Assembly: GCA_964640525.1 (NCBI GenBank)
Contig: CAZXGS010000007.1
Span: 18,512 to 82,511 of the forward strand
Direction: 5' to 3'
DNA: 64,000 nucleotides
Source: SZAS-103 sp964640525
Lineage (GTDB): Bacteria > Pseudomonadota > Gammaproteobacteria > Xanthomonadales > Xanthomonadaceae
Of the stretch, positions 55,776 through 64,000 are shown piece after piece. A model generated the notes under the pieces. It was not told the DNA's origin. It did no database searches and saw only the letters and a program-made list of their open reading frames with translations. How positions within the stretch are numbered: the first letter of the stretch is position 1; each line of letters starts with the position of its first letter. The position numbers were made by a program, and so were the translations under genes.

Positions 55776-58700
55776 ATGCGGAAGATGATCGGTGCGGCCG
55801 CGCTGTGCGTGGTCGCTGCGGCGGCGCTTTACGCCGCCGAATACGGTGGCGTGCGCGCAGCCCTCAGCGCCGTCGAGAGTGGTGGGCACGTGGCGCTGCA
55901 AGCGATGGGCTTGAACCCGATGACGGCGACCGTCGCTGCGGATCAACCGGTGCAGTCGCTGGCGGGGGAACTGCCCGCCCATGACCCCACGGTGGGCCGG
56001 CTGGCGGGAACGGCCGGAACCTCCGGCGGCGCGGCGACGTATTCCATCCCGATCGTGCTGCCGCCCGGTCGCCACGGCATGCAGCCCGATCTGTCCCTTG
56101 CCTACAACAGCCGCTCCGGCAACGGCATCGCCGGCATGGGTTGGTCGCTTTCGGGCCTGTCCTCGCTGCATCGCTGCCCGCAGACCTTGGAACAGGACGG
56201 GCAGATTCGCCCGGTCGAACTCGCCAGCAGCGACAAGCTTTGCCTCGACGGTGTGCGCCTGGTTGCCACCGCGGGAACCTACGGCCAATCCGGGACGACC
56301 TACGACACCGAGATCGATTCGTTCTCGCGCGTCACCCAACTCGGCGGCGACTTGCAGTCCGCGAGCACCTATTTCAAGGTCGAAACCAAGTCCGGAGATA
56401 TCCTCTGGTACGGCAACAACGCCGCGGCCGCCAACCCGGCGCGCGTGATCCCGGGCGGCGCGTCCACCCCACTGACTTGGATGCTGGCGCGCAAGCAAGA
56501 CCGCCTCGGCAACTTCGTGCGCTACCGCTATACCAGCTTCGGCAACGGTGAATCGCTGCTGACGGACGTGTTCTACACCGGCTTCGGTTCGACCGACGGC
56601 GACCGCAGCGTGCATCTGACCTACCAACCAAGGCCCAGCAGCGGGACCGACAACGACGTGTCGTCGTCCTGGCTCGCGGGTGCCGTTACCATGCAGTCGC
56701 GGCGCTTGGCCTCGGTCAGCACCTGGTCAGGCACCAGCAGCGATGCGAACAACGAGGTTCGCGAATATCGGCTGTCCTACGTCACCAGCCAGAGCACGCA
56801 CCGCAGCCTGCTTGCCAAGGTGACCGAGTGCGCCTGGCTCGCTGGCACGCCTACGTGCCGCAAGCCCACGAGGTTCGCGTGGCAGCAGGGGCCGATGCAG
56901 ACCGCGTTCCACCCGGCGACGTTGAACTCCGATCCGGACGTGAACCAGCAATTCAGCGTGGACAGGATCGTCGCCGACTTCAACGGCGACGGCGGTCACG
57001 AGATCCTCGCCCATAGCGTCACAGCGTCGTCGAACACGGACATCAACCTGGATTACTACCTTGTTTCGCTCAACCCGGATCGCAGCATCAAGACCTCGCT
57101 TGATCTGAGCGCGGTTCCCGGCATCGACGCATTCTCGTTTGCCGATCCCGAATCGACGTCCGATTTCGACCTGGACGGCAAGTCCGACATGGTCGCGATC
57201 GATCCGAATACGCACCACGTGGTGGTCTATTTCTGGGACGGTCCGAGCACTGCCGCCACCTTCGCGCAGGCCTTCACCCGAACGTGGGACACCGGCATCA
57301 CGGGCTTCGATTCCGTCAATGGTGGTGGACTGTTCGCGGTACGTGACATGACCGGAGACGGCCGCCCCGACATCGTCACGAATACGGTCGATCCATCGAA
57401 CCCGGCCTGTCACTACACCATCCACATCTACAAGAACGTGGCCAACTCGACCGATCCGAGCCTGCCGGCCAGCTTCCCGGAGGTGGCGTCGGTATGCTTG
57501 GCATCGCAGGAGGTCGTGAAAGGCCAAGGCATTTGGTACGGCGAATACGCCAACAGCATCCACGACGTCAATGGCGACGGCCTGCCCGACATCCTGGTCG
57601 GCTATTACGACGTGCCAGGAGGGATCCCGACCATCAACCTGACCTCCATCCTGGTGGCGCAGCGATCGTCCGGCGGTTTGAGCTACACCAAGCTGCCGTA
57701 CGGCAACTTCTTCCCTGCCAGCGATCCGCTCGAGCCCTACGAAAACGATCCGCATGGCACGACCCTGTGGATGGATGTCAACGGCGACGGCATCGACGAC
57801 CTGGTCAATTCCGGCCCCGGCGGCGAGTGGGTCATCCGGCTCGGGACCGGCAACGGCTTCGGCCCGCGCGCGTTCACCGGCAGCCACAGCGGCGCGACCG
57901 CCTGTGGGGTCGATCAGAGCAAGAAACCCATGAACCCGACCTGCGCACAGGTCTACCAGCCTTGGTATGCGCAACGGTTCCAGGTCAGCGACATCGACGC
58001 GGACGGCCGCAAGGAAATTCTGTATCCGGGCAGCGCCGCGGTGCTGGTTTGCAACAAGTACACGGACCATTCCGACAAGAACGAGCCGGAGGTCTACTTC
58101 GCCTGTCCTGGCGGCGTCGTTCCGTCGCGCTTGGCTGGCCAGGACGTTCGCAACCTGTACTTCCAGGGGCTGGGATTCCAGGACCAGAGTTCCTACCAGA
58201 TGAATGCGTTGCACTTCGTCCAGACCGGGCCCAACCAGTTCCGCGGCGTCGACGAGGTCACCAGCCAGATCAGCGGCCACGACAACGAGCGTGGCAGCTT
58301 GTATGGCAACGGTCTGGAGAGCGGCACGACCGACGTGCATTGCTGGCTTGGGGCTGGAGCGTGCTTCGTCGACACCGATCCGGGTCTTCCCTCGACGTTG
58401 CCGGGCGGCTATCCGGTGACCCCGAATGGTGGCGGTCCGTCCGGCCCCTTCCTCAACGACAACCTCGGCCCCAACGGCCAAGCCAACCCCGACGGCATCA
58501 CCCCCGAGCTACCCGACCTGATGTCGATGGTCACCAATGGTATGGGCGGGCAGACGGTGTGGACCTACTACCCGCTGTCCAGCGCCGCCGGCCGCACCGC
58601 AGGGCAAACGCCGCTGTACACCGTTCCGACCGACCCGGCGCAACGCTACATCGACGCGGCCAACGTGTACTTCACCACCTCGATGCCGGTCGTGTCCGAC

Positions 58701-61700
58701 ATGTCCAGCAGCGACGGCATCGGCGGTTTCCACTCCATCCGCTACGGCTACGCGCAGGCGATGTTCAACCAGTTCGGCCGCGGTTTCCAGGGCTTCCGCA
58801 CGATCATCGAGGAGGATCTGACGTCCGGCCTGCGCACGACGACTACCTACAACCAGAAATTCCCGCTCGCCGGCCAGGTGGCCGACGTGGTTGTCAATGC
58901 CATGACCCGCAGCGGCACCGCCGCGCCGATCCGCCACGAGGTCTACACGTGGCGCTGCGACCGCGCCAACCGAGCGGACACCACGGCCTGCACCCCGCAG
59001 AACGGCAGCACGAAGGTGAAGTTCCCCTTCCTGGACGAGCGCGACACCACCACCTTCGATGCCACCGTGGCCCTGCAGGCCACCGGCACACCCAAGGCCA
59101 TCGGCTTGGTGCGCGACATCAATGCCAACGACGCCAACTGCGCCGGCACGATCGCCGGCGCGTCGGGTTTCGACGCCTGGGGCAACCTGACCCAGCACAC
59201 CGTGCTCAGCTCGGATGCCGGTACCGGCACGGGCGGTTTGCGCGCGTTCGTGACGCAACGCTGCGTCAACACGGTATCGCGTTTTTCGAACACCACCTCG
59301 AACTGGTGGATCGGCAAGCTCAACAGCACCACGGCGATCACGAAAATTACCTACGACGCCACCCATCATCCACTGCCGACCGGCAGCGCCAACCCCGTGC
59401 AGAAGGTGACGACCGCCTACACCTGGAACGCCAACCGCACCTTGCACACACAGACCGTCCAGTCCGGCGTGGCGAACCAGCAGGTGGCCACGGCCTATGC
59501 CTATCCCACGCCGAGCTATGGCTTGCCCAGTGCGGTGGCGGTCGTGGCCAGCGGCGACGTGGATGCCAGCGGTGCCCAGCGCACGCGCACGAGCACGATC
59601 AACTACAGCGCCGACGGCTACTTCCCGGCCGCGACCACCAACGCGCTGGGCCAGACCCGTCAGGTGACCGCCAGCCCGCGCGACGGCCAGCCGACGCTGA
59701 CCGTCGACGTCAACGGCCTGCGCACGCTGATGACCTACGATGCCTTCGGGCAACTCGTGAGAACCCAGTTCCACGGCAGCAGCGATGCAGTACAGCGCCT
59801 GCCGGACCTGCAAACCGCGCTGACCTGGTGCCCGGGCTGCGCCGGCCTGTCCAACGCGGTGTACCAAGTCACCACGGTGCAGGATGGCGCGCCGACGAAG
59901 ATCGTCACCTACGACCTGTACGGCCGCCCCCTGCTGGTCGGCCAGCGCGAGCAGGACGGCAGCCTGCCGCTGGTGCAGACGATGTACGACGCGCTCGGCC
60001 GGATCCGCCAGCAGTCCACGCCCTACACCGCGCCGGCCGGCGCGTTCTGGACGACGTACCTGTACGACGGCGTCGGCCGCGTCATCCAGAAGATCGTGCC
60101 CAAGGGCGCCGACGACGGCCGTGGCGACCAGGTCACCAGCTACGATTACAGCGGTCGGCAGACCGCGATCCAGGTTTGCGGCACGCGCGACCCGGACGCC
60201 AGCCGGTGCCTGAGCCTGACCCGCACCACCGACAGCCTCGGCCGCTACATGGAGACGGTCGATGCCATGGGCGGCAAGACCCAGTACTGGTACGACGGCG
60301 CCGGCCACACCCTGGCCCTGGTCGACGCCAAGGGCGTGGTGACGACGGCGGCCTACAACGCCATCGGCCAGCGCACGGGCGTGAACGACCCCAACCAGGG
60401 CGCCTGGCGTTTCGACTACGACGCCCTGGGCGAGGTGCTGACCCAGACCGACGCGCGCGGGGTGGTGACCCAGACCCGCTATGACGTGCTCGGCCGCCCG
60501 CTGACCCGCAGCGCGAGCGTGGACGAGACCGGCGACGGCAAGGCCGACGCGGTGGTCGACAGCTTCAGCTACGACCACGCGGCCCACGGCATCGGCGAGG
60601 TCGACAGCAGCGGACGCACGGTCAACGGGGCGATCGAGCGCAGCCAGACCTACACCTACGACAGCCTGTCGCGCCTGACCCAGACCGACACCCACCAGCA
60701 GATCAGCACCGGCCAGTACAAGGACTACGTCGAGACGATCGCCTACGACGGCTACTACGGCCGGCCCAAGTCGATCGGCTACCCGAACGGCGAGGCGGTG
60801 GCGACGTGGTACAGCAAGTACGGCCAGGCGATCGCCAGCTACAACCCGGCCGACGGCACGGTCTACCGCCAGGTGACCGCGGTGGACGCGCGCGGCAACC
60901 CGACCACCGCCGTCCTCGGCGGCGCGAGCCTGGGCGACACCAGCGGCCTGATCCAGGACCAGCGCAGCTACCGCGCCAGCACCGGCGAACTGCTGGCGAT
61001 CGCCTACCAGCGCGGTGCGGCCAACCTGCGCGAGTTGAACTACCAGACCGACGTGTTCGGCAACCTGACCCAGCAGGCGCTCAACGGCACCCAGACCACC
61101 GAGACCTACCAGTACGACGCGCTGATGCGGATGACCAGCGCGTCGCGCAGCGGCACGGCGACGGGGACGACGAACTACCAGTACGACGCGGCCGGCAACT
61201 TCACCTCCAAGTCGGACTTCAGCACGCCGGCGGCCAATGCCTACACGTACACGGGCGGCACCTGTGGCGGCGGCCCGGACGCGGTCAAGTCGATCCAGAT
61301 CGCCGCGGGCGGCACGCGCACGTACTGCTACGACGCCGACGGCAACCTGACCAGGGACAGCGCCGGGCTGGTGGTCAAGTACGACCACGACAATCTGCCG
61401 GTGGTGACCAGCCGCGGCGGCCAGACGATCTGGCTGGCCTACGGCCCGGACAACCAGCATACCCGCGAGTGGGGCAGCGGCGACGGCACCAAGGTGTACC
61501 TGGATGGCGGTTACGAGGACTGGATCAGCCAGGGCACGAGCAAGGTGTACGTGGGCACCGAGGCGGAAATCACCACCGGTGCCACGGGACGCAAGGTGAA
61601 CTACCTGCTGACCGACCGCCTCGGATCGGTGGACTCGATCGCCGACACCACCGGCACGCTGGTGGAGACGCGCGGCTCCGATCCGTTCGGCAAGCCCCGA

Positions 61701-62855
61701 TCAGGCACCTGGGCGGACCTGAACCCGGCGCAGATTCAGAGCACGGCGATCACGGCCCGCGGCTTCACCGAGCACGAGCACCTGAACGCGGTGCAGTTGA
61801 TCCACATGAACGGGCGGGTGTATGACTACCAGCTCGGGCGGTTCCTGTCGGTGGACCCGTTCATCCAGTTCCCGCTCAACTCCCAATCCCTCAACCCGTA
61901 CAGCTACATCATGAACAATCCGTTGGCCGGCACGGACCCTTCGGGCTATGCGTGCGAGGCTGAAACGGGCAGCCACATCTGCAACGTGGATACGGGAGCC
62001 GATGGCGGTGCATCGACCCGCGATGTCACTTCGTCGGCTACGGGTGCGGATGGCACGAGGACGACGAGCCACATCACCGTCGCGACTGGGTCCAACGGGA
62101 CCGCGAACACGACAAGTCAAATCACCGACTGGTCAGTGAGCGTGACCAAGCCCAATGGAGCGACAAGTGGCCAAGGATTGGCGACTCAGGAGGGCGGCGC
62201 TTCGCAAACTGGCACCGCATCGCAGCGCCCTAACTCAATACCACCGACAGCGCCGAGCAATCTAAAGTTGTTTAGTGGGACACTGCAGCCCCGCGACTTC
62301 AGCAGCTACACTCCGGAAGAGCAGGCAGTCCTGGGCGACATCAGCAATTCAGCGTCGATCGCAAAATCCGAGACCGACCGTATTGCGAACGATACTTCCT
62401 TGCCGGCAGTGGTGCGCGAAAGCGCACAGCGTCAACTAGCTAGTTGGGGAAAAAGCGAATTCGCGACTGCGGTATTCGACAACTTCGATGGGAGGCCGTT
62501 TAACGATAGCGAACGGCACCAGGTGATGTCGACGCGATACCCGGGGAACCTTGCAACCACAGGCCCCGACAATGCTGACGGATTCTTTCTCGCCGTAAAT
62601 TTGAAGCAAGTAATGACGGAATTTTGCTGTGAGGTGCATAGCGACACTAGCGCAGGTTACGCCGGCATTGGGTTTGATCGTGGCGCGCGGGGAATCACTG
62701 AAAAAATGATGCATGAGATGAGGCACATGGATCCAATGGCCCACCTCAATCGGAGTGGCACGGGCTGGCAATTAAGGAACCATGACTCGCAGGAACATGA
62801 TGCGGATATGTGGGCTACCAAGCAGTGGGATCAACTTAACCCCCTTTCTCGATAG
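55776..62855 (+). CDS. Giant SpvB/VCBS/RHS-repeat protein with putative C-terminal metallopeptidase toxin domain
   Basis: 2359 residues. An N-terminal signal or anchor (MIGAAALCVVAAAALYAAEY) is followed by an SpvB/TcaC-like region (about 68-330; GTSGGAATYSIPIVLPPGRH, MGWSLSGLSSLHRC). FG-GAP/VCBS calcium-site repeats come next (DFNGDGGHEIL, DMTGDGRPDIV, DVNGDGLPDIL, DVNGDGIDDLV, DIDADGRKEIL, about 395-750), then a TcdB-like middle and YD/RHS repeats (about 1290-1960). The core-associated motif is RVYDYQLGRFLSVDPF and NPYSYIMNNPLAGTDPSGY (to 2058). The last 300 residues are unique, AT-richer, and carry HEMRH (2313-2317) plus EHDAD (2340-2344), a zincin-like site. Start ATG 55776 gives the signal; RHS shells encapsulate and deliver toxins. 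Confidence 0.88.
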   Translation: MRKMIGAAALCVVAAAALYAAEYGGVRAALSAVESGGHVALQAMGLNPMTATVAADQPVQSLAGELPAHDPTVGRLAGTAGTSGGAATYSIPIVLPPGRHGMQPDLSLAYNSRSGNGIAGMGWSLSGLSSLHRCPQTLEQDGQIRPVELASSDKLCLDGVRLVATAGTYGQSGTTYDTEIDSFSRVTQLGGDLQSASTYFKVETKSGDILWYGNNAAAANPARVIPGGASTPLTWMLARKQDRLGNFVRYRYTSFGNGESLLTDVFYTGFGSTDGDRSVHLTYQPRPSSGTDNDVSSSWLAGAVTMQSRRLASVSTWSGTSSDANNEVREYRLSYVTSQSTHRSLLAKVTECAWLAGTPTCRKPTRFAWQQGPMQTAFHPATLNSDPDVNQQFSVDRIVADFNGDGGHEILAHSVTASSNTDINLDYYLVSLNPDRSIKTSLDLSAVPGIDAFSFADPESTSDFDLDGKSDMVAIDPNTHHVVVYFWDGPSTAATFAQAFTRTWDTGITGFDSVNGGGLFAVRDMTGDGRPDIVTNTVDPSNPACHYTIHIYKNVANSTDPSLPASFPEVASVCLASQEVVKGQGIWYGEYANSIHDVNGDGLPDILVGYYDVPGGIPTINLTSILVAQRSSGGLSYTKLPYGNFFPASDPLEPYENDPHGTTLWMDVNGDGIDDLVNSGPGGEWVIRLGTGNGFGPRAFTGSHSGATACGVDQSKKPMNPTCAQVYQPWYAQRFQVSDIDADGRKEILYPGSAAVLVCNKYTDHSDKNEPEVYFACPGGVVPSRLAGQDVRNLYFQGLGFQDQSSYQMNALHFVQTGPNQFRGVDEVTSQISGHDNERGSLYGNGLESGTTDVHCWLGAGACFVDTDPGLPSTLPGGYPVTPNGGGPSGPFLNDNLGPNGQANPDGITPELPDLMSMVTNGMGGQTVWTYYPLSSAAGRTAGQTPLYTVPTDPAQRYIDAANVYFTTSMPVVSDMSSSDGIGGFHSIRYGYAQAMFNQFGRGFQGFRTIIEEDLTSGLRTTTTYNQKFPLAGQVADVVVNAMTRSGTAAPIRHEVYTWRCDRANRADTTACTPQNGSTKVKFPFLDERDTTTFDATVALQATGTPKAIGLVRDINANDANCAGTIAGASGFDAWGNLTQHTVLSSDAGTGTGGLRAFVTQRCVNTVSRFSNTTSNWWIGKLNSTTAITKITYDATHHPLPTGSANPVQKVTTAYTWNANRTLHTQTVQSGVANQQVATAYAYPTPSYGLPSAVAVVASGDVDASGAQRTRTSTINYSADGYFPAATTNALGQTRQVTASPRDGQPTLTVDVNGLRTLMTYDAFGQLVRTQFHGSSDAVQRLPDLQTALTWCPGCAGLSNAVYQVTTVQDGAPTKIVTYDLYGRPLLVGQREQDGSLPLVQTMYDALGRIRQQSTPYTAPAGAFWTTYLYDGVGRVIQKIVPKGADDGRGDQVTSYDYSGRQTAIQVCGTRDPDASRCLSLTRTTDSLGRYMETVDAMGGKTQYWYDGAGHTLALVDAKGVVTTAAYNAIGQRTGVNDPNQGAWRFDYDALGEVLTQTDARGVVTQTRYDVLGRPLTRSASVDETGDGKADAVVDSFSYDHAAHGIGEVDSSGRTVNGAIERSQTYTYDSLSRLTQTDTHQQISTGQYKDYVETIAYDGYYGRPKSIGYPNGEAVATWYSKYGQAIASYNPADGTVYRQVTAVDARGNPTTAVLGGASLGDTSGLIQDQRSYRASTGELLAIAYQRGAANLRELNYQTDVFGNLTQQALNGTQTTETYQYDALMRMTSASRSGTATGTTNYQYDAAGNFTSKSDFSTPAANAYTYTGGTCGGGPDAVKSIQIAAGGTRTYCYDADGNLTRDSAGLVVKYDHDNLPVVTSRGGQTIWLAYGPDNQHTREWGSGDGTKVYLDGGYEDWISQGTSKVYVGTEAEITTGATGRKVNYLLTDRLGSVDSIADTTGTLVETRGSDPFGKPRSGTWADLNPAQIQSTAITARGFTEHEHLNAVQLIHMNGRVYDYQLGRFLSVDPFIQFPLNSQSLNPYSYIMNNPLAGTDPSGYACEAETGSHICNVDTGADGGASTRDVTSSATGADGTRTTSHITVATGSNGTANTTSQITDWSVSVTKPNGATSGQGLATQEGGASQTGTASQRPNSIPPTAPSNLKLFSGTLQPRDFSSYTPEEQAVLGDISNSASIAKSETDRIANDTSLPAVVRESAQRQLASWGKSEFATAVFDNFDGRPFNDSERHQVMSTRYPGNLATTGPDNADGFFLAVNLKQVMTEFCCEVHSDTSAGYAGIGFDRGARGITEKMMHEMRHMDPMAHLNRSGTGWQLRNHDSQEHDADMWATKQWDQLNPLSR

Positions 62856-62862
62856 GCATGTC

Positions 62863-63708
62863 ATGGATTTGTTCTCGCCTCTGCTGCGCAACTCATTGTC
62901 GCTGTCCTACATTTCGCTTGCTTTGTGCGGCTTGCTCGTCACAACGAGAAGTGAAGGCTCGGAATATGTCTTCGAAAATCTCGAATCGCCATACGTAAAT
63001 GGAACGCAACTAGCGCCGATGAGGAATCGGCTGACGTATCACATCGAGGAAAAGCATGGCGCTCGTGAGGAAAAGCCAAAAAAATTCCAGCTATGTGATT
63101 CAAAGTTGGGCGATCACTGTCTCGATATGTCTCTTCCTGGCGACACCTATGTAGAGGATGGAGGGCAGGCGGCTGACTTCAAGATTTGTGCTGCGGATCG
63201 GGATATGTTTTGCCTCGACGATCCGTCCTATGGTTGGGTGCTGTACCTGCCCCGCAAGCCGTCGGAGTGGACGTCGTGGAAGCACGGCGACCGGACCTAC
63301 TTCTTTGAGGGCTGGCAACGCGTTGCGTTTTTGCCCGCATCCAAGCAGGTCGCCGTGATCCATGCCTTTCTGACGAGCACTCTTGAGAAGAAGAGGGAAG
63401 CAAAAGCGCTTGCCTATCCGGTCGAGACCTACTACGTCGATCAGCAAACCAGGTTGGTCGGCATGGTTCGGTACACCTTGCGTGATCCGGAATGGACGGG
63501 CTTGAACGAGAACCGAATCGACGACCTGTACTGGGCGGTCGATGGCGGCCTTCCTCTGACCGGAGAACAGCCAGGACAGAGCAGGCCCAAAATGGGGACG
63601 GAGGCAATTAATCGTAGGAATTTTCCCACGATACCTCGCAAGACCTGCCGATGGCATCGGTTCGACATCCCGCCTACGATCACGCCATGCCGCGACGCGC
63701 CCGCTTGA
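62863..63708 (+). CDS. Exported Cys-containing protein, candidate immunity factor; 3' end replaced by repeat
   Basis: 281 residues as it stands. It starts 7 bp after the RHS stop. The N-terminus is signal-like (LLRNSLSLSYISLALCGLL). The mature part contains paired Cys (FQLCDSKLGDHCLDM, KICAADRDMFCLDD), aromatic-rich strands (GWVLYLPRKPSEWTSWKHGD) and a YYVDQQTRLVGMVRY stretch. Base composition is lower in GC than the chromosome. From about residue 242 (base 63586) the codons come from the RAYT-associated repeat (RPKMGTEAINRRNFPTIP and on), so the natural C-terminus is lost or was nearby. No family recognised. Position after a toxin domain suggests immunity; this is inference. Confidence 0.7.
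   Translation: MDLFSPLLRNSLSLSYISLALCGLLVTTRSEGSEYVFENLESPYVNGTQLAPMRNRLTYHIEEKHGAREEKPKKFQLCDSKLGDHCLDMSLPGDTYVEDGGQAADFKICAADRDMFCLDDPSYGWVLYLPRKPSEWTSWKHGDRTYFFEGWQRVAFLPASKQVAVIHAFLTSTLEKKREAKALAYPVETYYVDQQTRLVGMVRYTLRDPEWTGLNENRIDDLYWAVDGGLPLTGEQPGQSRPKMGTEAINRRNFPTIPRKTCRWHRFDIPPTITPCRDAPA
63586..63639. repeat. RAYT-associated repeat, copy 1 of a 361-bp period
   Basis: The 54 bases here are identical to 63947-64000 at the window edge, a direct repeat with period 361 bp. It contains GGGGACGGAGGCAATTAAT (63594-63612), which recurs at 63917-63935 and 63955-63973. Confidence 0.9.
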
Positions 63709-64000
63709 TGCTGCCGAATGTTCCCGTCCATGTCACGCAGCGGGGCGTGAATCGCTGCGCGATCTTCGTGGACGATGAAGACCGGTCGCACTTGATGCAA
63801 TTGTTGGTCATTGCCACGAGGGAGGAAGGCGTCGCCGTCCACGCCTACGTGCTGATGGGCAACCACTTGCACCTGCTGGCGACGGCTCCCGCACCTGGAG
63901 CCCTGTCACCAAAAAAGGGGACGGAGGCAATTAATGGGGACTTCGGCCCAAAATGGGGACGGAGGCAATTAATCGTAGGAATTTTCCCACGATACCTCGC
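63687..64000 (+). mobile_element. REP-associated tyrosine transposase (RAYT, IS200/Y1 type), N-terminal fragment
   Basis: The frame starts MPRRARLMLPNVPVHVTQRG and reaches the HUH motif GNHLHLLATA (about residues 59-68), the normal N-terminal third of a Y1/RAYT transposase. After about residue 75 (APGALS) the frame continues with codons of the repeat (PKKGTEAINGD and on) and is open to the window end. The catalytic Tyr region of a full RAYT (about 150-250 residues) is therefore missing and the protein should be inactive. It overlaps the end of the exported-protein ORF in another frame. The unit appears to restart at 63947. Confidence 0.8.
63947..64000. repeat. RAYT-associated repeat, copy 2 (cut by window end)
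   Basis: Identical to 63586-63639 as far as visible. It indicates that a second unit with another RAYT fragment may follow outside the window. Confidence 0.88.

Noticed and set aside
58509..61460. 983-codon minus-strand frame opposite the RHS repeats
   Set aside because: The plus strand encodes unmistakable RHS/YD repeats; the mirror frame is low-complexity Val/Ala/Arg and arises from codon bias.

Overview
This is a high-GC, densely coded stretch of a gammaproteobacterial chromosome, most likely from the Lysobacterales (Xanthomonadales: Xanthomonadaceae/Rhodanobacteraceae type). That placement is an inference from gene content and order: a YtrA-type GntR/ABC/DUF2884/DUF4097 operon, a YnbA-PlsC-YnbB-like lipid cluster, paired GTCATCCCGGC palindromes and a RAYT-like transposase. 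A run of exactly 100 N (22712-22811) inside a repeat shows that this is a draft scaffold. I see no rRNA, tRNA or CRISPR array.

Layout. 1-2194: 5' part of an exported DUF885 protein and a DUF502 membrane protein, both on the minus strand. 2196-6396: two tandem membrane-anchored Ser/Thr kinases, each with an FGE-sulfatase-like C-terminus. 6693-9306: a P19 / cupredoxin / polyferredoxin iron-uptake operon behind an AT-rich inverted repeat that resembles a Fur site; the expected permease is absent. 9373-11777: CnoX-like thioredoxin-TPR protein and an exported amidohydrolase. 12062-14249: three overlapping phospholipid genes (CDP-alcohol phosphatidyltransferase, acyltransferase, CDP-DAG synthase). 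14347-22393 (plus): ubiE, an M1 aminopeptidase lipoprotein, an alpha/beta hydrolase, a lipoprotein, rnr and rlmB. 22394-22989: dispersed-repeat array with the assembly gap. 22990-24175: a CBU_0592-type small membrane protein and an unknown conserved-looking protein.

24303-32314 (minus) is the most interesting cellular system. It is a seven-gene cluster with a coiled-coil protein, a substrate-binding-protein/OmpA fusion, an ABC permease, an ABC ATPase, a two-TM coiled-coil protein, a PspA/IM30 protein and a two-part AAA ATPase. It reads as an envelope-maintenance machine that joins an importer-like core to PspA and a remodelling ATPase. 32525-34198: cysteine synthase and RNase T. 34305-41957: secreted lipase-like hydrolase, LysR regulator, beta-propeller diguanylate cyclase, proline-rich exported protein and histidine phosphatase. 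42052-46905: a fatty-acid-hydroxylase-family protein convergent with the YtrA-type operon, whose promoter has a near-consensus -35/-10 overlapped by a GntR-like palindrome. 47001-54296: a second DUF885 protein, an Lhr helicase with repeat sequence translated in frame at four places, and an exported peroxiredoxin.

54403-64000 is an accessory region. A czcA-type RND pump gene keeps only its C-terminal half. It abuts a 2359-residue SpvB/VCBS/RHS protein whose AT-richer C-terminus ends in an HExxH putative metallopeptidase domain, a candidate polymorphic toxin. The next gene encodes an exported Cys-containing protein, a candidate immunity factor, whose 3' end has been overwritten by a RAYT-associated repeat. 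That repeat starts again 361 bp further on, at the window edge.
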